64,000 nt of DNA from Vallitalea sp. Lineage in GTDB: Bacteria > Bacillota > Clostridia > Lachnospirales > Vallitaleaceae. Numbering within the stretch: the first letter of the stretch is position 1; each line of letters opens with the position of its first letter. Positions 32,806 through 41,393 of this stretch are shown here, one piece after another. A program made the position numbers and the translations under genes. Where the stretch lies: contig JAOARM010000038.1 in assembly GCA_025210515.1 (NCBI GenBank), forward strand, positions 62,001-126,000. Direction: 5' to 3'. The notes beneath the pieces were generated by a model that saw only the letters and a list, made by a program, of their open reading frames with translations, was not told the origin of the DNA and searched no databases.

Positions 32806-34419
32806 ATGAATAATATATATATATTTGGACATCAGAATCCAGATACTGATTCAATATGCTCAGCTTTAGCATATGAGAATCTAAAAAAACAATTAGGATA
32901 TGACAATTATGTTGCTGCAAGATTAGGTAATGTCAATAAAGAGACTATGTACGCATTAGATTATTTTGGAATAAAACCGCCTAAGCTATTAAAAAATCTT
33001 AAACCACAAGTTAATGATCTGAATCTTTCTAAAACTGTAGTTGCATATGAGACAGATACAGTTAAGAAAGCTCTTGAAAAGATCATTAGTAAAATTGGTC
33101 GTTCAATTCCAGTAGTAGATAGTAATAAAAGACTTATCGGAATTGTTTCTATCTCAGATATTGTTCCTACATATCTAGGAATGACTAAAAAGTCAGTACT
33201 TAAAGATTCCAATACACCGTTTATAAATGTGATAAATGAATTAAAAGCTGAGATTTTGACAGGAGAATATTGTCACGATACAATAAAAGGAGATATATAC
33301 TTATCATCTGATTTAACAGAAGATATTAAGTTGAAAAGAGAAGATATTATTATAGCAGATAATAATGAGAAAATATTAGAAAAGTATTATACTAACAACT
33401 GTTGTATTATACTTGGAAATTATAAAGAAGATAGTCATAACAATATTAATTATGATGGTGTCATTCTATCTACACATTACAGTGTGTATGAAATTATTAA
33501 ACTGATAAGTTATAGTGTTCCTATCTCAGCCATGGTTAAAAAAGATTCTCTAGAATATTTCGTAACTTATGAAACTATTGATGATGTGAAGAAGAACATG
33601 CTAACGTCTAAGCATAGACGTTTCCCAGTTGTAGACGAACTAGGGTATATAAAAGGAATGATTTCACGAAGTAACTTAGTTGAGATTAATAGAAAAAAAG
33701 CTATATTAGTAGACCATAATGAAAAAAATCAATCAATTAAAGGAATCGATGAAACAGAAATAGTAGAAGTAATAGATCATCATAGAGTGGCAAATGTTCA
33801 AACTATAGCACCATTATATTTTAGAACAGAGCCACTGGGATGTACGTGTACGATTATAACTAAGATGTATGAAGAAAATAATATACCAATTACTAGAGAA
33901 ATGGCAGGAATAATGGTGAGTGCCATTATATCTGATACTCTACTATTTAGATCACCAACTAGTACAAAAGAAGATGAAAGAATTGGTAAAAAACTTGCAA
34001 ATATTGCAGGTATTGAGTTAGATAAATATGGAATGCAATTAATAACAGCAGGCTCATCTTTACAACAAGAAACGCCAGTAAGCATTGTAAATAAAGATAT
34101 GAAGAAATTTATGTTTGGTAATTATAGAATTATGATTTCACAAATTAATACTGGAGATTTTGAAGGATTTTATAGTATGTTTGAAGATATCATTAACAAT
34201 ATGGAAGATATTTGTCAGAAGGAAAATATTGATTTGGCTGTCTTAATGATAACGGATATTGTTGTAGGTGGAACGGAGCTACTTGCTGTAGGAAAAGCTA
34301 GATGGATTGCAGAAAATGCTTTTAATCTCGGCAAAAACGATATAAGTTTATTTTTACCAAATGTATTCTCAAGGAAAAAGCAAATCGTACCATCACTTAT
34401 GAACGCCGCAAAACTATAA
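32806..34419 (+). CDS. Manganese-dependent inorganic pyrophosphatase, CBS-DRTGG type (family II)
   Basis: A 537-residue family II pyrophosphatase. The DHH catalytic domain is split by a regulatory insert. N-terminal GHQNPDTDSICSA (residues 8-20) carries metal ligands. A CBS domain (about 65-125), a DRTGG domain (about 135-240) and a second CBS domain (about 245-300) follow. Catalysis resumes with EVIDHHRVAN and SAIISDTLLFRSPT; the C-terminal DHHA2 domain ends with SRKKQIVPSLMNA. CBS units of this type are controlled by adenine nucleotides, and DRTGG members by diadenosine polyphosphates (family knowledge). It cleaves pyrophosphate in the cytoplasm. An HD-GYP gene follows at 15 bases. Confidence 0.93.
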   Translation: MNNIYIFGHQNPDTDSICSALAYENLKKQLGYDNYVAARLGNVNKETMYALDYFGIKPPKLLKNLKPQVNDLNLSKTVVAYETDTVKKALEKIISKIGRSIPVVDSNKRLIGIVSISDIVPTYLGMTKKSVLKDSNTPFINVINELKAEILTGEYCHDTIKGDIYLSSDLTEDIKLKREDIIIADNNEKILEKYYTNNCCIILGNYKEDSHNNINYDGVILSTHYSVYEIIKLISYSVPISAMVKKDSLEYFVTYETIDDVKKNMLTSKHRRFPVVDELGYIKGMISRSNLVEINRKKAILVDHNEKNQSIKGIDETEIVEVIDHHRVANVQTIAPLYFRTEPLGCTCTIITKMYEENNIPITREMAGIMVSAIISDTLLFRSPTSTKEDERIGKKLANIAGIELDKYGMQLITAGSSLQQETPVSIVNKDMKKFMFGNYRIMISQINTGDFEGFYSMFEDIINNMEDICQKENIDLAVLMITDIVVGGTELLAVGKARWIAENAFNLGKNDISLFLPNVFSRKKQIVPSLMNAAKL

Positions 34420-34434
34420 TGAAAGGGAACTAAT

Positions 34435-35652
34435 ATGAAAATCAATCTGAACAAATTACTATTATCATTATCTTATACGTTAGATTTTGTAGAAATGGAT
34501 GTTCTTGGGGTTACGTCAAATCACTCTAAAAGAGTTGCATATATAGCATGTAGATTAGGTAAGTACTTAGGGATGAATGAGAATGAATTGTTTGATTTAG
34601 TTACATGTACTATACTTCATGATAATGGTGTTAATAAATATATGCTTGATTTAGCAGCTAAAGCTAATACAAGTAGGCGTAAGTTAATATTAGAAAATGC
34701 AGAAGAACACTGTATTATTGGTGAAGATAATATAATTAATTACCCGTTTTTAACAGATGTAACTAATGTTATTAAATATCATCATGAAACTTATAATGGA
34801 AAAGGATTTTTTAATTTAAAAGGTGATGATATACCTCTAATGTCTCAATTAATATATTTCGGAGATATAATTGATAATAAATTCAATCTAAAAGAGATTG
34901 ACTATGATAAGATTAATAGAATTAATGATTTTGTAGATAAGCAAGAGAATAAGCTATTCTCTCCTAAAATAGTAGAGGCGTTTAGGGATGTTAGTGGTAA
35001 ATCGAATTTTTGGTTAGATATTGATGATCATTTTATATATTACGCAATAAGAGATTCTATACCAGAAATAGAGGAAAATATTAATTGGAATAAGTTAGAG
35101 GAAATTACTAAAATATTTTCTAGTATCATTGATAATAAATCTGAGTTTACTATGAAGCATTCTAGTGGGTTAGCTAATAAATTAGAAAAAATGGGGAAAT
35201 TTTATAATAAAGATAATATAGAGATAACGAAACTTAGAATAGCTGCCAATTTACATGATGTTGGCAAATTGGCAATAAATAATGAGATAATTGATAAACC
35301 AAGTAAATTGACAGATGAAGAATTTTATATAGTTAAGCAACATACATATTTAAGTAGGATTAGTCTTCAGCACATAGAAGGATTTGAAGATATTACTGAG
35401 TGGGCGTGTAATCATCATGAGAGACTTGACGGAACAGGATATCCTTATGGTAAAAAAGGAGACGAGTTAGACTTTAATTCAAGATTAGTAGCATGTCTTG
35501 ATATATATCAAGCATTAATGGAAGAAAGACCTTATAGAAAAGGACTATCTCATAATAAAAGTATTGAGATACTAAAAAATATGGGACAAAAAGGATGGAT
35601 TGATAATAATATTGTAGAGGATATTGATAAGGTATTTATGAAGATAGATTAG
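34435..35652 (+). CDS. Tandem HD / HD-GYP domain signalling protein
   Basis: A 405-residue protein with two HD-type domains. The first (about residues 20-190) has SNHSKRVAYIACRLG, TILHDNGVNKYML and IKYHHETYNGKGF: the HD pair is present but the following GK and the GYP are altered. The second (about 230-405) is canonical: TMKHSSGLANKL, NLHDVGKLAIN, KQHTYLSRISL and NHHERLDGTGYPYG. The second is expected to hydrolyse cyclic dinucleotides, and the first may be regulatory. It is probably co-transcribed with the pyrophosphatase gene and ends at a terminator. Confidence 0.87.
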   Translation: MKINLNKLLLSLSYTLDFVEMDVLGVTSNHSKRVAYIACRLGKYLGMNENELFDLVTCTILHDNGVNKYMLDLAAKANTSRRKLILENAEEHCIIGEDNIINYPFLTDVTNVIKYHHETYNGKGFFNLKGDDIPLMSQLIYFGDIIDNKFNLKEIDYDKINRINDFVDKQENKLFSPKIVEAFRDVSGKSNFWLDIDDHFIYYAIRDSIPEIEENINWNKLEEITKIFSSIIDNKSEFTMKHSSGLANKLEKMGKFYNKDNIEITKLRIAANLHDVGKLAINNEIIDKPSKLTDEEFYIVKQHTYLSRISLQHIEGFEDITEWACNHHERLDGTGYPYGKKGDELDFNSRLVACLDIYQALMEERPYRKGLSHNKSIEILKNMGQKGWIDNNIVEDIDKVFMKID

Positions 35653-35668
35653 TCTATCTTTTTTTTTG
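35638..35668 (+). terminator. Rho-independent terminator after the tandem HD gene
   Basis: AAGATAGA, loop TTAG, TCTATCTT, then a run of eight or more T, overlapping the gene's stop codon. Confidence 0.85.
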
Positions 35669-35754
35669 CTCGTTAAGAAAATTTATTATTGAATTAAAAA
35701 AAGTAAAACTAAATAATAAGATTTCGCATCTAATATATGAAAGGAGGTTTTTTG

Positions 35755-36267
35755 GTGGATGAATTATTGGTAAAGAGAGCGAAAAAGGGTGATAAAAAAG
35801 CTTTTGAAATAATTATTAAATTAGTTAAGGATAAAGCTTATAAAGTTGCTTATTGCTATTTACATAATGAGGAAGATAGTATGGATGCAGTATGTAATGC
35901 TATAGAGAAAGCCTATAAAAATATTAAAAGGCTTAGACAAGTTAAATATTTTGAAACATGGTTTATTAGAATTGTTATTAATGAGTGTAGATTAATAATT
36001 AGAGAAAAAGAGAAGGTTAATAAATTAATTTCTAATATGCAAAGTAATGATATATATGTTGAAAATAAAGAAGCTATATTGGATTTGCACAATGCCCTAA
36101 ATCAGTTAGCTGAAGAAGATAGAATTATAATATATCTAAAGTACTATTGGGGATATACAATTAGAGAGGTTGCAACATTACTTGAGTTACCAGAAGGAAC
36201 TGTTAAAACAAAAATATATAAAAACTTGAAAAAGATGAAAATACAATTAGAAGTTAAGGAGGGATAA
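35755..36267 (+). CDS. ECF-family RNA polymerase sigma factor
   Basis: A sigma-70 ECF factor of about 170 residues with only regions 2 and 4. Region 2 covers about 10-75 (AYKVAYCYLHNEEDSMDAVCNAIEKAYKNI, WFIRIVINECR). Region 4 covers about 100-165 (EEDRIIIYLKYYWGYTIREVATLLELPEGTVKTKIYKNLKKM over the helix-turn-helix). The frame opens at an ATG that overlaps AAAGGAGG, so GTG 35755 (or TTG 35752) is the likely start. The next gene, two bases after, encodes its probable anti-sigma factor. Confidence 0.9.
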   Translation: MDELLVKRAKKGDKKAFEIIIKLVKDKAYKVAYCYLHNEEDSMDAVCNAIEKAYKNIKRLRQVKYFETWFIRIVINECRLIIREKEKVNKLISNMQSNDIYVENKEAILDLHNALNQLAEEDRIIIYLKYYWGYTIREVATLLELPEGTVKTKIYKNLKKMKIQLEVKEG

Positions 36268-36268
36268 T

Positions 36269-37582
36269 ATGAAAGAAGATATTTTTAATGAAGAAGATTT
36301 CAAGATGGAAATAAGCAATATAAATATACAAGTTCCAGAAGAATTTAATAATAGAGTTGAAAATAGAATAAATACTTTGAAAACAAGAAATAGAATAAAA
36401 AAGTTAATTATCGCAAGTATTACATTTATAATACTTATAATATCATCATTAAAATTAAGCCCTGAAGTTGCATCATATGCTTTGGAAATACCTGGGCTTG
36501 ACATGCTCGTTAAGTTTTTGAATAAAGATATAGGAATTAATAATGCAGTTGAAAATGGTTATAAAAAATTAGGTCCATTTGAAAAAATAGAAAATTACTA
36601 TAAATTCATAGTAGATAATATGGTTATAGATGAGGATAGAATTGCTTTTGATTTAATTATTTATTACAAAAATCAGCAAGCTATTAAGATGATGGCTGAT
36701 GGTAATTATGTACAAGTAAGATTCAATAATATTGAAATAATATCAAGTGCTAATCCATATAAAGAAAATGTTATGCATTTTGAAGCGTGCATTGGAAACA
36801 ATAAATTGAAGGAATTAATTGAATCAGATGGTTTTTTATCTTTTGATATTATACTTTGCAAGGAAAATAACTATATTGATAATAAAGTTAATAGAAATAA
36901 AATAGTAGCAAGAGATTTTAATATTAAATTAAACAAAGAAGATATAAAATTTTCTAAAATATATAAGTGTAATAAATCTATTGAAACTCCATACGGAGTA
37001 ATTAATATTAAACAATTTACAGTATATCCTACTAGAATGAGTATAGATATAGAGTGTGATTTTCAAGATGGTTATTTCTTTAGTTTTTTTGAAGATATAT
37101 ATATTGAAGATAGTGAAATGAATAAATATATTCAAGAAGGAACTATTAGTTACTATAACTCATATAAATTTATGCCATCAATGTATTTTGAAAGAATTCC
37201 TAATTATATATATGTGTGTATTAATGGTATTAGGATAGGAGCAGATGAAGGGCTAGAATTTATAGTAAGTCAGAAAGAAGAGTATCCAAAGACTATATAT
37301 TATATGGGTCAGCAAATTGTTATTGAGGAAATAGAATATAGAGAAGAACAAGATACTTTATTTGTTGTAATAAAGAAGCCAAATGAAAATATGTTGAAAT
37401 TCTCATTAAGTATAGATAAACAAAGTTCTATTGGATATTCAGAGCTTGAGAATAATAGAATGAGATATTTTTTTAGTAACATTGATAATAGGGAGCAATA
37501 TTCAATTAAGCTAGTCAATGTTGGTTATTATGTACCATTAGATACAAGATTAAAAATTGAGTTAGATAATATGAAAGATTAA
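36269..37582 (+). CDS. Membrane-bound anti-sigma factor, DUF4179-type
   Basis: A 437-residue single-pass protein. The N-terminal 42 residues are cytoplasmic and acidic then basic, fitting a sigma-binding segment. A helix at about 43-62 (KLIIASITFIILIISSLKL) crosses the membrane. About 375 extracytoplasmic residues follow, starting with the DUF4179-like EVASYALEIPGLDMLVKFLN segment common in clostridial anti-sigma proteins. It directly follows the ECF sigma gene and both share one transcription unit. The signal it senses outside the cell is unknown. Confidence 0.82.
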   Translation: MKEDIFNEEDFKMEISNINIQVPEEFNNRVENRINTLKTRNRIKKLIIASITFIILIISSLKLSPEVASYALEIPGLDMLVKFLNKDIGINNAVENGYKKLGPFEKIENYYKFIVDNMVIDEDRIAFDLIIYYKNQQAIKMMADGNYVQVRFNNIEIISSANPYKENVMHFEACIGNNKLKELIESDGFLSFDIILCKENNYIDNKVNRNKIVARDFNIKLNKEDIKFSKIYKCNKSIETPYGVINIKQFTVYPTRMSIDIECDFQDGYFFSFFEDIYIEDSEMNKYIQEGTISYYNSYKFMPSMYFERIPNYIYVCINGIRIGADEGLEFIVSQKEEYPKTIYYMGQQIVIEEIEYREEQDTLFVVIKKPNENMLKFSLSIDKQSSIGYSELENNRMRYFFSNIDNREQYSIKLVNVGYYVPLDTRLKIELDNMKD

Positions 37583-37640
37583 AGATTAAAGATATAGACA
37601 ATAACTATGAAATATTTTTATTGTAGTTGATTAAGTTCAG

Positions 37641-37680
37641 TGAGAAAGTAAGAAGTTAATAAACTTGCTTTCTCATTTTT
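37641..37680 (+). terminator. Terminator of the sigma/anti-sigma operon
   Basis: TGAGAAAG (37641-37648) pairs with CTTTCTCA across an AAG-AGTT-AATA-AACT inner stem, followed by TTTTT. Confidence 0.8.
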
Positions 37681-37789
37681 GGGTTATATTATTCAGTCGT
37701 TTTATATGGAATTATGATATAATAATTTAAAATACATTGAAAAATAATATATTGGTTATAAATATTTGATTTATAAGGAGGTGTACAAA

Positions 37790-39802
37790 ATGTCATATGA
37801 ATTAAATGATAATCAGAGCATGGCAGTATCCCATAATAAAGGTCCTATGATGGTATTAGCAGGGCCAGGTTCAGGTAAGACAATGGTTATTACATATAGA
37901 ACATTTAATTTAATAGATAAACATGGAGTGAGCCCAGATAATATATTAGTTATAACTTTTACAAAAGCAGCTGCTGTTGAAATGAAAAAGAGATTTGAAG
38001 CATTAACTAATAATAAAATTAGCAATAAAGTAATGTTCGGTACGTTTCACTCTATATTTTTTAGTATATTAAGAAGCTATTATGACTTGAATGTAAGTCA
38101 AATCATAATGGAAGATAAGAAAAATGAAATTATCAGAGACATTGTAAGAAAGCTACAGATACAATATGAAGATGAAAATGAATTTGTAAGTGAATTAATA
38201 AGTGAAATTTCTCTTATGAAAAGTGAACTTATTAATATTGCTTATTACAATGTATTGTGTTGCTCTAACGAAGATTTCCAGAAAGTATATTCATTATATG
38301 AACAATACAAAAAAGATAATAGATGTATTGACTTTGATGATATGTTGATTAAATGCTATAAGTTGCTTAAAAAGAACAATAATATACTTAGCTATTGGCA
38401 AAACAAGTTTCAATATATTTTAATAGATGAGTTTCAAGATATTAATAGAGTACAATATGAGACTATAAAGATGCTTGCAAAACCTAATAATAATTTATTT
38501 ATAGTTGGAGATGATGATCAATCCATATATGGCTTTCGTGGTGCTAAACCAGAATTTTTATTAAATTATCCTAATGAGTATGAAAATACAAAAACTATAA
38601 TACTAAATAATAATTATAGATCAACTAAAAATATAGTAGGTGCAAGTGAAAGTGTAATTAAGAATAATGAAAAAAGATATGAAAAAAACATGAAGACAAT
38701 TAATAATACAGGAGAAAAACCTATTATTATTCAAGCAAATGATATAGCAAATGAAGCAAAAAAAGTAGCAGAAACTATTATTAAGTTAAATCAAGAAAAA
38801 CATATTCCATTATCAGAAATAGCAATTATATATAGAACTAATATTCAATCAAGAGCCATAGTAGATATTTTTCTAGACATGAATATTCCGTTTATAGTGA
38901 GAGATAAAGTGGCTATTATATATGATCATTGGATTGCGAAAGATATTATAGCTTATATGAAGCTTGCAAATAATGTAAGAGATAAAGAAGCTTTAATTAG
39001 AATCATTAATAAACCTAAGAGATATATAAGTAAAGTGGCAATTGAAGTATCAAAAAAACACTCTGATAATATGTGGGAAGGGCTGTACAAGCAGTATGAC
39101 CAACAATGGATGATTAATAGACTAGAGGAATTACAATATCATCTTCAAATTGTGAAGAAGAGTAAGCCTTATGATGCTATAAAATATATAAGAGAAGTTA
39201 TTGGCTACAATAATTACATTAATGAATATGCAGAGTATAGAAAAATAGGTGCAGTTGGATTGATTGAGATATTGAATGAGATTGGTGAAAGTACCAAAAA
39301 TTATAATACTATAGATGAATGGTTTAACCATATCCAAGAATATAGAAATATGATGGAAGAAACTGAACATAATAGTGATATATACAAAGATCAAGTGACA
39401 TTAACAACTATGCATAGCTCAAAAGGATTAGAATTTAATATAGTATGGATTGTTGGTGTGGTAGAAGGACTTATTCCTCATGAAAAATCCAATAGAGAGA
39501 AAGACGTGGAAGAAGAGAGAAGGTTGTTCTATGTTGGTATGACAAGAGCTAGAGAACTTTTATATATATCTTATATTAAAAACAGATATGATGAAATAGC
39601 TATACCATCAAGGTTCTTAGAAGAAATATATGATTATTATATAAAGGATATAACACAGGGAAGTATAATACATCACAATAAATTTGGTAAAGGAACTGTA
39701 ACGAAAATTAGTAAAGACACAGTATATGTTAAATTTAAAAATAAGCACCAAATCAAACTGAATTTAAAATTTTGTATACAAAATAATTTGATTAATATAT
39801 AA
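37790..39802 (+). CDS. UvrD/Rep/PcrA-family superfamily 1 DNA helicase
   Basis: A helicase of about 670 residues with all SF1A motifs: Q-motif LNDNQSMAV, Walker A AGPGSGKT, FTKAAAVEMKKR, Walker B ILIDEFQDIN, GDDDQSIYGFRGA, NNNYRST, TTMHSSKGLEFNIVWIVG, and EERRLFYVGMTRAR. The C-terminus (about 620-670, GSIIHHNKFGKGTVTKI) is the short Tudor-like tail seen in PcrA. The ATG at 37790 follows AAGGAGGTG. It unwinds DNA 3' to 5' in repair or replication. At 670 residues it is slightly shorter than PcrA, so it may be a PcrA paralogue. Confidence 0.92.
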   Translation: MSYELNDNQSMAVSHNKGPMMVLAGPGSGKTMVITYRTFNLIDKHGVSPDNILVITFTKAAAVEMKKRFEALTNNKISNKVMFGTFHSIFFSILRSYYDLNVSQIIMEDKKNEIIRDIVRKLQIQYEDENEFVSELISEISLMKSELINIAYYNVLCCSNEDFQKVYSLYEQYKKDNRCIDFDDMLIKCYKLLKKNNNILSYWQNKFQYILIDEFQDINRVQYETIKMLAKPNNNLFIVGDDDQSIYGFRGAKPEFLLNYPNEYENTKTIILNNNYRSTKNIVGASESVIKNNEKRYEKNMKTINNTGEKPIIIQANDIANEAKKVAETIIKLNQEKHIPLSEIAIIYRTNIQSRAIVDIFLDMNIPFIVRDKVAIIYDHWIAKDIIAYMKLANNVRDKEALIRIINKPKRYISKVAIEVSKKHSDNMWEGLYKQYDQQWMINRLEELQYHLQIVKKSKPYDAIKYIREVIGYNNYINEYAEYRKIGAVGLIEILNEIGESTKNYNTIDEWFNHIQEYRNMMEETEHNSDIYKDQVTLTTMHSSKGLEFNIVWIVGVVEGLIPHEKSNREKDVEEERRLFYVGMTRARELLYISYIKNRYDEIAIPSRFLEEIYDYYIKDITQGSIIHHNKFGKGTVTKISKDTVYVKFKNKHQIKLNLKFCIQNNLINI

Positions 39803-39930
39803 ATTCTTCTTAGTAATATTAATGTTGTTTTAAGATTTGTTTGGATAAATTTATAATTTTATGAATTAAAATCACTTAAACTTAATATAATAATTGAAGG
39901 AAATAGTTATTATTATATGGGGGTGATATA

Positions 39931-40245
39931 GTGCAGATATTATCTGTTACTAAATATAGAAGAGGAGATAATAATACACATATTCAGCAAATTAAATTAG
40001 GCGAAAGCATTACAAATACATGCGTTGATAGGTTGAATAAACTAGGAAATGTTACATATCATATTAATTATCCAAATGTATTTTTTAGAGTTAAAGTTAA
40101 TAATAATTATTTAATTAATGGAATGATTAATAATAGAGTACTAGAAATTATTTATTTGAACAAAGATTATAAAAAATGTAGCGAGAAGCTAAGAAAAGAC
40201 TTGATGAATATTAATTATAATTATATTAAGAATGAGGTTTCCTGA
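39931..40245 (+). CDS. Hypothetical 104-residue protein
   Basis: A small soluble protein starting at GTG after GGGGGTGAT. It has no signal peptide, membrane helix or cysteine motif beyond two isolated cysteines. It is basic and Asn-rich with alternating strands and one C-terminal helix (NKDYKKCSEKLRKDLM). No family is recognised. The start signal, length and base composition like its neighbours support a real gene. Confidence 0.6.
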   Translation: MQILSVTKYRRGDNNTHIQQIKLGESITNTCVDRLNKLGNVTYHINYPNVFFRVKVNNNYLINGMINNRVLEIIYLNKDYKKCSEKLRKDLMNINYNYIKNEVS

Positions 40246-40278
40246 ATATAGTCATGAATTTATTTGGGAATTATAATA

Positions 40279-40312
40279 TAATGGGGGCTGTTGTTTAGAC
40301 AGCCCCCATTAA
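40279..40312. terminator. Bidirectional GC-rich hairpin terminator
   Basis: AATGGGGGCTGT, loop TGTTTAG, ACAGCCCCCATT lies between two convergent genes. The stem sequence echoes the ends of the MITE-like elements (AATGGGGCTGTC), so it could be a collapsed pair of such ends now acting as a terminator. Confidence 0.7.
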
Positions 40313-40315
40313 GTG

Positions 40316-40924
40316 TTACCACATGGATATATCATATTTAGTAAGTATTCGTTTTATAATTAGTTGAGAAAATATATAGCATATAACAGAAGTAAGAATA
40401 ATTACTATTATAGGATTAATTGAAACAAATGCAACAATATATAATGCCATAATAGCACCGCATAAAATACTAGTAGGAAGGTGCTTGTTTGCTAATATAA
40501 AAGAATACTTAAATATTTTTTTGATTCCCAAATTTGATATTGATAACAGAGGGAATATATAGAGAGAAGTAATAAGAATTTCTATTGTTATACTGTAGTA
40601 TAAAGGTAATAACCAAGGAATACCAATTACTCCTTTTGTTATTGATGTAATGTTAAAATACATTAATGCATAGAATATAATAAGTATAATCCATACAAGA
40701 GTGGATTTGATAAATTTATCTTTTAGTGTTCTAAAAAAAGTGTTGAACACATATCCTTCCTCTTTCACTAATGCAATATAACAAGCTGCGTATAGAGCTG
40801 TTAAAGCAGCACCAATTGTAATAAGTGGAATCGAAATAAGTGAAAAAATCAAACCTAAAACAATAATATCAAAAACAAAACTTCCTATTCTTTGAAATGG
40901 CCCATCAATATTAAAAAAGTTCAT
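40316..40924 (-). CDS. YesL/DUF624-family membrane protein
   Basis: A 202-residue protein with about five hydrophobic helices (near 15-45, 70-95, 105-125, 145-185). The N-terminus (NIDGPFQRIGSFVFDIIVLGLIFSLISIPLITIG in two parts) and ALTALYAACYIALVKEEGYVFNTFFR match the YesL (DUF624) family. These are often near carbohydrate ABC transporter genes, but none is adjacent here. The molecular role is unknown. The ATG follows AGGAAGG. Confidence 0.8.
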   Translation of the reverse strand: MNFFNIDGPFQRIGSFVFDIIVLGLIFSLISIPLITIGAALTALYAACYIALVKEEGYVFNTFFRTLKDKFIKSTLVWIILIIFYALMYFNITSITKGVIGIPWLLPLYYSITIEILITSLYIFPLLSISNLGIKKIFKYSFILANKHLPTSILCGAIMALYIVAFVSINPIIVIILTSVICYIFSQLIIKRILTKYDISMW

Positions 40925-41393
40925 TATGTATACCTTCCTTATTAATTTATTTTATCAATTTAATGTTGTGTGTTCCAAAAAAATATACCGAATTTATTTT
41001 AGTAATTCATATTGGATTGTTACAATTATATTATCATAAGTACGCTATTTATTTCAATGTGTAAAATCATGTAACTTGTATAGTTTTTTTGTTTATATTG
41101 TACATCTTTATATAATGATTGTGAATATGCATAGATATTATAGTGTAGGTGGACTAAATTTGTGTTTTTTGTATGATGGAATAATAAGACTTTATATTAA
41201 AATATTATATGGTATAATAGTATTGCTTATAAAACGTGATATTTATTAAATAGTATAAAATAGTATTAAAGAATAAATATAAATATGTCGATATAAAATA
41301 TGGAGTTATGTCACTATTTACGCAATAACATATTTCATATATATTTTAAAAAAATAAGTGCCAAAGTAAGATTTATTGTCGGGAGGATAAATT
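40925..41393. promoter_or_regulatory. 470-base gap upstream of the FapA-like gene, with a sigma-D-like promoter candidate
   Basis: TAAA (41267-41270), a 16-base gap and GTCGATAT (41287-41294) resemble the motility sigma factor pattern TAAA-N15-GCCGATAA. A possible vegetative TATAAT lies near 41215. No gene was seen in the gap. Confidence 0.35.
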
